Notes under the pieces: model-generated
Told to the model about the DNA's origin: nothing
The model's database searches: none
What the model saw: only the letters and a program-made list of their open reading frames with translations
Translations under genes and position numbers: made by a program
Part shown: in pieces, positions 7,870 through 15,438 of the stretch
Position numbering within the stretch: the first letter of the stretch is position 1
Layout: every line of letters starts with the position of its first letter
From: Chloroflexota bacterium
GTDB lineage: Bacteria; Chloroflexota; Dehalococcoidia; SAR202; UBA826
Direction of reading: 5' to 3'
Assembly: GCA_002696685.1 (NCBI GenBank)
Contig: NZSI01000028.1
Coordinates: 25,276-49,158, forward strand
DNA length: 23,883 bases

Positions 7870-8163
7870 ATGGAAGAAGTAACAATTAAAATTGAAGGCC
7901 AATCTTTTAGAGCTACAGAGGTGATTTCCGATTTGCGAATCGCAGTTGAAACGCTCTACGGTCCTATGAAAATGGTCGGATTCTGGGACCGAAGCCAGAG
8001 TATTCATCTCTGTCCTTTTCTGGAACGCCACCAGGACTGCCCACATACCGAACCGACAGAAGAAACAGTCTTCTCAGACTACGAAAAAACACTACAGCGT
8101 GAAAGACAGGCTTCACTTGCAATTAGATTCCCTCACGCAAATGTCACACTGTACCTTTCTTAA
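7870..8163 (+). CDS. Conserved-looking small protein of unknown function with a Cys/His cluster
   Basis: I do not recognise this 97-residue protein. It starts with a short strand-like segment (EVTIKIEGQ), continues with a predicted helix and has a compact H-x-C-x5-H-x2-C-x-H cluster (H46, C48, H54, C57, H59) in the middle, which could bind zinc or iron. The C-terminus is again strand-like. There is no signal peptide or membrane segment. It fits between thiL (24-base gap) and the acyl-CoA ligase (39-base gap) in the same direction, and no other long frame competes convincingly there, so it is probably a real gene. The ribosome site is weak because a 9-base tandem repeat precedes the ATG. A small regulatory or metal-binding helper is possible, but no role should be assigned. 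Confidence 0.68.
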   Translation: MEEVTIKIEGQSFRATEVISDLRIAVETLYGPMKMVGFWDRSQSIHLCPFLERHQDCPHTEPTEETVFSDYEKTLQRERQASLAIRFPHANVTLYLS

Positions 8164-8202
8164 TATGTAAATCTACAGCACAGCCAGCGTTAAGGAGGTA
8201 GC

Positions 8203-9771
8203 ATGCGCTCAATTAACCAGCTTCGACCTTCCCTAAAACCATACGATTCTTATCCCATACACAAACTTCTCGATAATACCTCACTTAAATTTCCAGACAA
8301 AACTGCAATTATCGACAAAGGAAAGTCTTTCTCTTACCGACAAATAAGAGACGCTACGATAAAGTTTGGGGCTTCTCTCGCAGCGCAGGGCGTCAATAAA
8401 GGAGATAGAGTAGGAATACTCTCTCCAAATTGCGCCGAATTCGTTATTTCTTTTTATGGCATTGCCCGAATTGGGGCCATAGTAACAACTATAAATTCCG
8501 GCTACAGAGAATTAGAGATTTCCCATCAAATTAATGACAGCCAGTGTAGCGTCATTATTGTTCACCAGGATTTAGTCCTCACCCTAGATAAGGCTTTGTC
8601 TCTATCGCAGCTGGAACCCATAATTATCACTCTTGGTTCAGATGAATCTGAATTTTGGAATTTAATAGAGACTGCTCCTCCAATGGAAACAGAGGTTGAA
8701 ATAGACGCCAGTAATGATTTGGCCGCCCTCCCCTATTCATCCGGCACGACAGGATTATCCAAGGGAGTAATGCTAAGCCACTTCAATCTTGTTAGTAATG
8801 TTCAGCAACTGGTCGGATTATCCGGAAAGGCAAAGTTTCTGCACGACGACGTAGTTCTGGTTCACCTACCCTTATTTCACATCTATGGAATGAACGTCCT
8901 CATGAATGGATGCATCGCCGTGGGAGCAACTCAAGTCATGATGGGAAGATTTGATATGGTCGAATTTCTGGACCTAATACAGAATAACCGAATCAACAAA
9001 TTATTTTCCGTTCCTCCGGTTGGGTTGGGACTAACACAATTCCCTAATATTTCAGACTGGAATTTATCAAGTCTCGAACTTTCGTTATTTGGTGCAGCAC
9101 CTCTTTCTTCCGAATTACAGATTAAAATATCGGAAGTGCTAGGTTGCTCCGTTATTCAAGGCTACGGAATGACGGAAACATCCCCTTTAACTAACGCTGA
9201 CTTCGCAGAAACTCATTTCACTAAACCAGGGTCAATCGGCCCAGCAACATCTGATACTGAGCAAAAAATAGTGGACGTTGACGACCCCCAATCCATTCTC
9301 CCAACGGATACTCCTGGAGAGCTGATGATACGAGGCCCTCAAGTGATGATGGGTTATTACAACAACCCTGATGCTACATCGGAAACGTTAACTGAGGACG
9401 GCTGGATACATACCGGGGATATAGCAAGTATGGACTCTGAGGGATACGTTTGGATTCTCGACAGGAAAAAGGAGCTCATAAAATATAAGGGATTCCAAGT
9501 TCCCCCAGCTGAATTGGAAGGGCTCCTACTCCAACATCCTGACATCAGCGACGCAGCTGTCATAGGAAAACAGGATCAGGACTCGGGAGAAATACCCAAA
9601 GCCTATGTAGTCAAATCATCAAATTCAATCCTCTCCGAAAGTGATGTTATGGATTTCATATCTGGAAAAGTTGCTACCTACAAGGAGATCAGAGAAGTCG
9701 AATTTATCGACTCAGTGCCAAAAAATCCCTCGGGCAAGATTCTACGACGAATACTGCGAGACAACAGTTGA
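8203..9771 (+). CDS. Acyl-CoA synthetase / 4-coumarate-CoA-ligase-like AMP-forming ligase
   Basis: Enzymes of this ANL superfamily activate a carboxylic acid with ATP and CoA through an acyl-adenylate. The 522-residue protein is full length. It shows the phosphate loop YSSGTTGLSKG (residues 178-188), the adenine-binding GYGMTETSP (320-328), the TGD ribose motif (404-406), the hinge DRKKELIKYKG (420-430) and the C-terminal PSGKILRR, with the catalytic lysine at K512. The acid-binding pocket cannot be read reliably; medium-chain or aryl acids are likely. AGGAGGT sits three bases before the ATG, the strongest ribosome site in the window. It lies in a run with thiL and pncB; the NAPRT start follows 34 bases after its stop. 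Confidence 0.94.
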   Translation: MRSINQLRPSLKPYDSYPIHKLLDNTSLKFPDKTAIIDKGKSFSYRQIRDATIKFGASLAAQGVNKGDRVGILSPNCAEFVISFYGIARIGAIVTTINSGYRELEISHQINDSQCSVIIVHQDLVLTLDKALSLSQLEPIIITLGSDESEFWNLIETAPPMETEVEIDASNDLAALPYSSGTTGLSKGVMLSHFNLVSNVQQLVGLSGKAKFLHDDVVLVHLPLFHIYGMNVLMNGCIAVGATQVMMGRFDMVEFLDLIQNNRINKLFSVPPVGLGLTQFPNISDWNLSSLELSLFGAAPLSSELQIKISEVLGCSVIQGYGMTETSPLTNADFAETHFTKPGSIGPATSDTEQKIVDVDDPQSILPTDTPGELMIRGPQVMMGYYNNPDATSETLTEDGWIHTGDIASMDSEGYVWILDRKKELIKYKGFQVPPAELEGLLLQHPDISDAAVIGKQDQDSGEIPKAYVVKSSNSILSESDVMDFISGKVATYKEIREVEFIDSVPKNPSGKILRRILRDNS

Positions 9772-9805
9772 AAGCTCTGCAACCCACAAACCATATAGAA
9801 AGTTC

Positions 9806-11110
9806 ATGTCTACAACTTCAGACCTATTTCTAGATTATTACCAGCTGACCATGAGTCAGTCGTTTTGGCGAAAACATGGCGAGAAAGAAGCCATTTTTGA
9901 ACTCTCATTCCGTGGATTACCTAAAAATCGAGGATATCTCGTAACGGGAGGAATCGAACATTGCATTCAACACATCAAAAAATTCTCATTGAGTAGCGAA
10001 TCTGTCGATTCACTGAGGAATCTGAAAAAATTTGACCAACCCTTTCTAATGTATCTAGAAAACATAAAATTCACTGGAGAAGTTTGGTCTGTCCGAGATG
10101 GCGAAATTATTTTCGCTAATGAACCAGTTCTTCAGATCAAAGCTCCTATCATTCAATGCCAACTGGTTGAAACCATATTAATAAATACTGTCAACTTACA
10201 TACTCTTTTGGCAACAAAATGTACTCGGGTGTTGCATGCGGCGCAGGGCAAGCCAGTAATTGACTTTGGGGCAAGGCGAGCACACAGCAAATTAGCCGCC
10301 TTTGCTCTAGCAGAAGAAGCCCACCTTGTAGGATTCACAGGTACGGCCACAGTTGATGCCGGAATTAACTATTCAATACCTCTGGTTGGGACTATGGCAC
10401 ATTCATACGTGATGTCATTTGAAACAGAGCTGGAAGCATTTAGAGCGTATGCAGAAGAATTTCCTCATGAATGTACATTTCTGGTCGATACTTACGATTC
10501 AGTTGAAGGCCTAAAGAATGCTGTCAAAATTGGTCTTGAGATGGAGAAAAAGGGCTACCGGCTCTTTGGGGTCAGACTAGACAGTGGCGACTTACAAAAA
10601 TTGTCAGAAATCTCTAGAAACCTGTTAGACACCTCAGGCCTAAATTACGTACAAGTAATTGCGAGTGGAGGGCTTGATGAGTATTCAATCGCTGATCTTG
10701 AAAGAAACCAGGCCCCTATAGATATATATGGGGTCGGGACAAAAGTTAGTGTTTCAGCGGATGCACCTTGGGCAGAAACAATATACAAAATGGTTGAATT
10801 TAATGAAATGCCGGTTTCAAAAACCAGCGAACATAAAGAATCGGCACCTTACCAAAAAAAGGTTTACAGAATAATGAACGACTCTGGCAAATATCTGCAG
10901 GATGTCATCACCGCAGCAAATTCAACCGATACATTCCGAGACGGAGAGGAGCTACTCATTCACCGAATTAGGACAGGAAACCTTCTTGAACCGGCAATGT
11001 CCCTTACGAACGCCCAACAATTTCATAGGAATGTATTTGATAAGCTTCCCGCTAGATACAAAGCTTTGTCCTCTCCTCCGCTTTACCCAGTCACTCATTT
11101 AATTGGCTAA
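9806..11110 (+). CDS. pncB: Nicotinate phosphoribosyltransferase
   Basis: This enzyme joins nicotinate and PRPP, with ATP hydrolysis, to form nicotinate mononucleotide for NAD salvage. The 434-residue protein begins with the typical TSDLFLDYYQLTM segment. It continues with FELSFR, the DFGARRAHS block (153-161), GFTGTATVDAG, GTMAHSYV with the conserved histidine H199, LVDTYDS, GVRLDSGDL and ASGGLDEYSI. The tail with LPARYKAL is also typical. The frame is open upstream to 9641, but those codons overlap the ligase gene and carry no family homology, so the ATG at 9806 is chosen; its ribosome site is weak, suggesting coupling to the ligase gene. Its TAA stop interlocks with the stop of the convergent pentapeptide gene. 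Confidence 0.95.
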   Translation: MSTTSDLFLDYYQLTMSQSFWRKHGEKEAIFELSFRGLPKNRGYLVTGGIEHCIQHIKKFSLSSESVDSLRNLKKFDQPFLMYLENIKFTGEVWSVRDGEIIFANEPVLQIKAPIIQCQLVETILINTVNLHTLLATKCTRVLHAAQGKPVIDFGARRAHSKLAAFALAEEAHLVGFTGTATVDAGINYSIPLVGTMAHSYVMSFETELEAFRAYAEEFPHECTFLVDTYDSVEGLKNAVKIGLEMEKKGYRLFGVRLDSGDLQKLSEISRNLLDTSGLNYVQVIASGGLDEYSIADLERNQAPIDIYGVGTKVSVSADAPWAETIYKMVEFNEMPVSKTSEHKESAPYQKKVYRIMNDSGKYLQDVITAANSTDTFRDGEELLIHRIRTGNLLEPAMSLTNAQQFHRNVFDKLPARYKALSSPPLYPVTHLIG

Positions 11111-11667
11111 TAATCAATATCGTCGTTATCGGCAGAACTACTACTCGAATTATCAGGAAGCTTCAATCCATACATGTTGGCACCCTTGAAATCCGCACCA
11201 GAGATTTCAGAGTGACGGAGATCCACTCTAGCCATATTTGCCTCTGAGAAATTGGATGAGACAAATATTGCATCGGACAGATCTGACCTTCGAAGATCAG
11301 ATCGAGAAAAGTTCGCTTTGGTAAAATTACTGAACGACAACCTAGACTCCAGAAGACCAGTGTCGGAGAAATCTGCACCTACAGCCGTTACTCCCAATAG
11401 TACCGACCATCTGAGATCAGCTTTTCTCAAAACAGCACCAGTCAGATTTGATTCCGAAAGGTTAACTCCACCTAGATTAGCTTCTGATAAATCCGCTTCT
11501 TCCAAGTTAGCATGGCTCATATTCGAATAACGCAAATCACATCCCCTTAAGGATGTTTTTTGAAAGTCCACACCAGATAGGTCCAGTTCCGACATTGACT
11601 CGCCTACAAGAGATCCTCCAGATGCCAATGTTATTTCTACATCGATTCTTGTCAATTTATCCCTCAC
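11107..11667 (-). CDS. Pentapeptide-repeat protein
   Basis: From about residue 27 to 175 of the 186-residue product nearly every fifth residue is L, F or M, preceded two positions earlier by A, S, D or G, in the A(D/N)LxX pattern (for example ANLEEADLSEANLGGVNLS and RSDLRRSDLSDA). Around two dozen consecutive repeats would form a right-handed quadrilateral beta helix. The C-terminus is a short acidic, serine-rich tail (SSSSSADNDD). There is no signal peptide. Some relatives such as Qnr and MfpA mimic DNA and protect gyrase, but most have no known role and nothing here selects one. The start is a GTG with GGAAG about ten bases upstream. The TAG stop overlaps the TAA of pncB by a few bases, with no room for a terminator between them. 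Confidence 0.93.
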   Translation of the reverse strand: MRDKLTRIDVEITLASGGSLVGESMSELDLSGVDFQKTSLRGCDLRYSNMSHANLEEADLSEANLGGVNLSESNLTGAVLRKADLRWSVLLGVTAVGADFSDTGLLESRLSFSNFTKANFSRSDLRRSDLSDAIFVSSNFSEANMARVDLRHSEISGADFKGANMYGLKLPDNSSSSSADNDDIDY

Positions 11668-11713
11668 ATTCTATGTTCTTCCTTTTTTGTTAATCTTGCC
11701 TCAATCATAGAAT
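11668..11713 (-). promoter_or_regulatory. Inverted repeat abutting the pentapeptide-gene start codon
   Basis: ATTCTATG (11668-11675) and CATAGAAT (11706-11713) are perfect inverted copies 30 bases apart. On the minus strand the second arm touches the GTG start, and the ribosome site (GGAAG) lies within the loop. It could be an mRNA hairpin affecting translation or a dyad operator in the gap between the divergent genes. Confidence 0.35.
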
Positions 11714-11762
11714 AGGTCTCCTACCTTAGACAGTACATTGCCAAACACCAAATCTAGAAAAA

Positions 11763-11774
11763 TTGATCGATCAA
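11763..11774. promoter_or_regulatory. 12-base perfect palindrome upstream of the aldolase-like gene
   Basis: TTGATCGATCAA is fully self-complementary and ends five bases before the AGGAGGG ribosome site of the next gene. Its place in the leader suits an operator. The in-frame TTG at 11763 is part of this palindrome and is not taken as the start. Confidence 0.4.
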
Positions 11775-11792
11775 ACATCAGGAGGGTACGAC

Positions 11793-12890
11793 TTGTCTGC
11801 TAAATTCATGGATGAAGAGAATGGAGATATATATTTTTTCGGCGATGGTACTCCAATAAATAACAAATCCCACCTCGAGCGACTTTCTACATTGGCAGAA
11901 AATTCCCTAATCAAGGAAGACAATTATTCACTCGGGGGTTCTGTCGCCGAATTGGAAGCCTTCATGTCAACGCTTCTCGGCAAAGAGGAGGCCGTTTTTA
12001 TGCCAACCGGAACCCTAGCTAACCATCTTGCCATAAGGAAATTGGCAGGTACCAGGAAAAGAGCCTTCGTCCCGGAACAAAGCCACATTTATCAAGATAG
12101 TGGTGACGCACTTCAAAACCTGAGCGGTATAAATCTCGTTCCCCTGGGTGGAAATAAACCTTACTTTGACTTGAGTGAGCTGACAGATTCTTTGAAGAAA
12201 GCAAAAACCAGAAGGGTCAAAAACCCTTTGGGAGCGGTAGTAATAGAGAGTCCAGTGCGCAGATCACAAGGAAGAGTAATGCCGTTTGATGAAATGAAAA
12301 AGGTCACTGACTTTTGCCGGGAGGAAAAAATAGGAACTCACCTGGATGGAGCTAGGCTCTTCCTAATGAGCGCAGCTACAGGTATATCTCCTGAAAAATA
12401 CGTCCATCTATTCGACACAGTCTACGTATCTTTATGGAAATATTTTGGGGCACCATTTGGGGCCATTGTTGCAGGATCCCAAGAATTTTGCAGCGGGCTT
12501 TATCATGAAAGAAGGATGTTTGGTGGAGGGCTACCTTCGGCATCGTTTGCTGCAGCCCTTGCACTTGATGGATCCAAAAATTTCCTAGAAAAACAGGTTA
12601 AAGCAATGAAAGTGGGAGAAAGTTTATTTAAAAGGCTTAATTCTCATAAGCTTATTAGAATTCTAGAAATTCCCAATGGTTCTAATATATTTGAAACCCA
12701 CGTTTCCCCCGACGTGGATATGGACAGGTTTTATTCATATTTATCTACCCATGGGATTCAAATGCCTCTAAATACAGATAAATCGGAAACCTTTTTCATC
12801 AATATAAACCATACCCTGTTAAACAAACCCATCAGCAAAATCGAAAATATATTCTTTAACGCTCTGGACCAGTTCTGCGAGCCTACCTGA
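11793..12890 (+). CDS. Threonine-aldolase / beta-eliminating-lyase family PLP enzyme
   Basis: The 365-residue protein is a fold-type I PLP enzyme. MPTGTLANHLA (70-80) is the cofactor phosphate segment, HLDGARL (183-189) contributes D185 and R188, and SLWKYFGAP holds the Schiff-base lysine K216. Low-specificity L-threonine aldolases cleave threonine or allo-threonine to glycine and acetaldehyde. The N-terminus (FFGDGTPIN) and the SLWKYF sequence around the lysine differ from the usual forms, so another beta-hydroxy amino acid may be the substrate. The start is decided by the ribosome site: AGGAGGG at 11780-11786 is six bases before TTG at 11793. The TTG at 11763 lies upstream of that site and the ATG at 11808 is too far from it. 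It is divergent from the pentapeptide gene and has no close partner downstream. Confidence 0.87.
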   Translation: MSAKFMDEENGDIYFFGDGTPINNKSHLERLSTLAENSLIKEDNYSLGGSVAELEAFMSTLLGKEEAVFMPTGTLANHLAIRKLAGTRKRAFVPEQSHIYQDSGDALQNLSGINLVPLGGNKPYFDLSELTDSLKKAKTRRVKNPLGAVVIESPVRRSQGRVMPFDEMKKVTDFCREEKIGTHLDGARLFLMSAATGISPEKYVHLFDTVYVSLWKYFGAPFGAIVAGSQEFCSGLYHERRMFGGGLPSASFAAALALDGSKNFLEKQVKAMKVGESLFKRLNSHKLIRILEIPNGSNIFETHVSPDVDMDRFYSYLSTHGIQMPLNTDKSETFFININHTLLNKPISKIENIFFNALDQFCEPT

Positions 12891-12974
12891 CTAACATCTC
12901 TTAGCAAACAATTCCTAATTGATATATATTTCTACCCACGCTTTTAAGAATAGTTTTGTTTACAGTTAACAACT

Positions 12975-12980
12975 TATAAT
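12975..12980 (+). promoter_or_regulatory. Perfect -10 hexamer before the MFS gene
   Basis: TATAAT lies 38 bases before the ATG at 13019 and would give a leader of about 30 bases. No good -35 is found at the normal spacing, so an activator may be required, or it may be a chance match in an AT-rich gap. Confidence 0.38.
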
Positions 12981-13018
12981 CCGTCCGTTGGCTGATACCT
13001 ACATCAAGGACATTACTC

Positions 13019-14308
13019 ATGGCAGATCACCATCACGAAGACAGCGACCAAAACCAGCACGACCACGATCATCATGGCCATGCCCATAGTGATACTCCTT
13101 CAGGCATTCGTGGGAGTGGAAATTTTATTATTGCTGGTTTAACCAGTGGTCATGGAGTTTTTCACTGGTTCCTGCAGTCATTCATTGTCTTACTACCGGA
13201 GGTCGAAGCTACTTTTGGGCTGTCAAAAATCGGCGTTGGGTCCATATCAACAGTCAGGGAACTGGTTTCAGGACTGATAACCCTTCCCGGGGGAATAATT
13301 GCAGACGTATTGAGAAAGTACTGGGGGTTAATTCTGGCTTTGTGTATGGCCGGATTCGGATTAGGTTGGCTTATCGTGGGGCAAGCACCTGTATTTCCAT
13401 TGCTCCTTTTAGGGGTAGCAATCGTCGCCGCGGCAGCATCTCTTTGGCACCTCCCGGCCATGGCTTCTCTTTCTCATCATTACTCTCATAGAAGAGGAAC
13501 GGCGCTATCTTTTCACGGTATAGGTGGAAATGTTGGAGATGCAATCAGCCCCGTAGCTACAGGATTCTTACTTGGCTATCTGGCATGGCAAGACATTCTA
13601 AGCATCTACGCTGCTGTTCCTATATTTATAGCCTTCCTCGTTTACTGGGCGTTTAAAAATATCGGTCGTGCAGTTGGCGAAGAAGAATCTAATTCCGGTC
13701 AAGACCGAATGGGCCAAACAAAAGATATTTTGAAAAACCCCCTTATTTGGGTAATTACATTTGCAGGTGGTATACGGGCTATGGCATTTATAGCCTTAAT
13801 CACTTTTTTACCGTCATATTTATCTAATGACTTGGGACTATCCGACTTCAGAAGGGGTGTATATTTCGGGTTGCTAGTCGCTGCGGGTATAGTTTTTACA
13901 CCACTGATGGGATATCTCTCAGACAGATTTGGTCGAAAGATAGTCCTAGTCCCGGGAATGCTTTTCGACGCGGCAATAGTTTTATTGATGGCCAGTTTTG
14001 GTGAAGGAGTCCCACTCATAATACTGCTGTTTATGCTGGGGGCTTTCTTCTACAGCGACCAACCGATACTAACAGCGTCTGCACTTGATATCGTTGGAAG
14101 TGGAGTTGCCACCACAACATTAGGTGCGCTCTCATTTGCAAGATTTGGGCTGAGCGCCATTTCTCCAATAATAGCCGGTTATCTATACGACACCTATTCA
14201 ATGGATTCCGTATTCTACTATGTAGCTTCATTAATGATCTTTTCAGCAGTCGTATTAGCTTTCACAAAATTAAAATCTCCTGAAAAAACGGCTGAGCACA
14301 GACATTGA
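13019..14308 (+). CDS. MFS transporter with histidine-rich N-terminus
   Basis: The 429-residue membrane protein has about twelve hydrophobic spans from residue 35 to 420. The loop after span 2 (GGIIADVLRKYWG) and the mid-protein loop GYLSDRFGRKIVL are the paired major-facilitator motifs. The stretch HHYSHRRGTALSFHGIGGN followed by a GP-like segment resembles the fosmidomycin-resistance-like branch. Residues 1-26 are hydrophilic, with nine His and several Asp or Glu residues (HHH at 4-6, then HDHDHHGHAH at 14-23), and the C-terminus also ends in His-Arg-His. Such tails bind transition metals in many metal transporters, so metal sensing or transport is an open possibility, but MFS proteins of this branch more often move drugs or organic anions. 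AAGGA is about nine bases before the ATG. It appears to be a single-gene unit. Confidence 0.9.
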   Translation: MADHHHEDSDQNQHDHDHHGHAHSDTPSGIRGSGNFIIAGLTSGHGVFHWFLQSFIVLLPEVEATFGLSKIGVGSISTVRELVSGLITLPGGIIADVLRKYWGLILALCMAGFGLGWLIVGQAPVFPLLLLGVAIVAAAASLWHLPAMASLSHHYSHRRGTALSFHGIGGNVGDAISPVATGFLLGYLAWQDILSIYAAVPIFIAFLVYWAFKNIGRAVGEEESNSGQDRMGQTKDILKNPLIWVITFAGGIRAMAFIALITFLPSYLSNDLGLSDFRRGVYFGLLVAAGIVFTPLMGYLSDRFGRKIVLVPGMLFDAAIVLLMASFGEGVPLIILLFMLGAFFYSDQPILTASALDIVGSGVATTTLGALSFARFGLSAISPIIAGYLYDTYSMDSVFYYVASLMIFSAVVLAFTKLKSPEKTAEHRH

Positions 14309-14645
14309 TGTCTTAAGGATCAGTTTCACAAATTTAAAATGGTCCAGTGGGCATCTTGGTATATCCAGGAGGAAGCTATACCCCTTTTCTAACCAGACAA
14401 TAACACCCTACGCGTTTGTCAAAATAAGCCCATTCCACATAGCAGCTCAATTTTGTTGAAATATTTGGCTTTAACAGACCCAAATTACTACACTTTTTTA
14501 TCATTCTTTAAAATTCATGAAAAAATAGTCCTTATTTTGCGTGAACTTTACGGTGGAACACTATAGATTACTTAGCGCGTGATTGTCGGAAGGTTTCCGG
14601 CATATTTACATATTCATTCGCGAAACTCGCGGAGGAGGAACTAGA
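14309..14645. other. 337-base intergenic region
   Basis: No convincing gene lies here; the only short plus-strand frame (17 codons from about 14338) lacks a ribosome site. The right half carries an imperfect -10-like TATAGA at 14563-14568 and two tight hairpins before the next gene. I see no terminator for the MFS gene and no known riboswitch pattern. Confidence 0.6.
14587..14631 (+). promoter_or_regulatory. Two tight hairpins just before a strong ribosome site
   Basis: CGGAA-GGT-TTCCG (14587-14599) and CGCGA-AAC-TCGCG (14619-14631) are perfect five-pair stems with three-base loops. The second ends directly at GGAGGAGG (the last G is shared), the ribosome site of the gene at 14646. This arrangement could limit ribosome access or stabilise the leader. 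Confidence 0.42.
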
Positions 14646-15278
14646 ATGGGAGATATATCTATAAACAAACTAGGCGGTCTATCTTTGATAGTCGGGCCCG
14701 TCGTTGCGCTGGTATTTTATTTTATCCAGCAATTTGGAGTCATCGGCTCTAATGCCGATCCTGCAATTGGCAGTGAAGTAGTTCCAAAGCTTATGGCGAA
14801 TGCGACATTGGCGACGATCACTGCAATTGGAATTACTGTGGGTTTGATAATACTGCTGCATGGCATCGTCAACCTGGTTAGGGAGAGCGGTGACGCACTT
14901 TCCAGCTTAGGTGTGAAATTCGTCATCGTCGGTACAGTCGGCTGGGTAGTATCAAGTGCAATAACGGCTGCAATCGCTGGAGGGGACGCGAGCACTGGAG
15001 TCCTCTATGGGGCCTCGTTGGGTATTAACCAATTTTCAGCCATAGTCTGGTCGTTAGGGTTCCTATTAGCGGTCTTGGGTATATCTGGACGGGACTATAT
15101 CAACACAAATGTTGCCTATGTAGTCGCACTTGTCGCCTTAGTAAGCCTCGTCACAGCCGTAATTGGCGGTATCGACAGCGGCACACTTCAGCAAATGACT
15201 TTGATTGGTGGCATCTGCTACATCATTTTCACTCTCTGGAGCATCTGGCTCGGTAAGGATATGTTGGCTAGAGACTAA
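14646..15278 (+). CDS. Small multi-span membrane protein of unknown function
   Basis: The 210-residue protein has about six hydrophobic segments, near residues 8-28, 50-75, 88-110, 122-145, 155-175 and 184-205. Glycine and alanine are frequent in the spans and charged residues are few. I recognise no catalytic motif. The frame is open further up to a TTG at 14583, but the ATG at 14646 is chosen because GGAGGAGG lies at 14631-14638, seven bases upstream; the longer form would run through that site and two hairpins. A strong terminator follows 21 bases after the stop, so it is probably a one-gene unit. A general integral membrane role in the cytoplasmic membrane is all that can be said. Confidence 0.85.
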   Translation: MGDISINKLGGLSLIVGPVVALVFYFIQQFGVIGSNADPAIGSEVVPKLMANATLATITAIGITVGLIILLHGIVNLVRESGDALSSLGVKFVIVGTVGWVVSSAITAAIAGGDASTGVLYGASLGINQFSAIVWSLGFLLAVLGISGRDYINTNVAYVVALVALVSLVTAVIGGIDSGTLQQMTLIGGICYIIFTLWSIWLGKDMLARD

Positions 15279-15299
15279 TTCTTTAGTTACCGTTTCAAT

Positions 15300-15340
15300 A
15301 AAGGGACTGGCCAGTATCACTGACCAGTCCCTTTTGTTTT
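15300..15340 (+). terminator. Rho-independent terminator
   Basis: AAAGGGACTGG (15300-15310) pairs perfectly with CCAGTCCCTTT (15324-15334). The stem is extended, after one mismatch, by CAGT/ACTG around an ATC loop, and TGTTTT follows. It closes the membrane-protein gene and separates it from the monooxygenase gene at 15439. Confidence 0.93.
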
Positions 15341-15438
15341 GTAAAATTTTCTGTATAGCACTGGTTTCAAATACCTTAAAGAAATAGAATCGATCCACCT
15401 CAACGAAAAATCGACGAACATTTATCAGGAATCTTCTA

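Noticed and set aside
9641..9805. N-terminal extension of pncB by 55 codons
   Set aside because: It overlaps the acyl-CoA ligase gene in another frame and shows no family homology; the family start is at 9806.
14338..14391. 17-codon frame in the long intergenic region
   Set aside because: No ribosome site and no recognisable sequence; shorter than can be judged.
14556..14583. ECF-sigma-type promoter (GGAAC followed by CGTGA)
   Set aside because: The spacing of about 18 bases and the poor -10 match make chance as likely; no ECF sigma gene is in the window.
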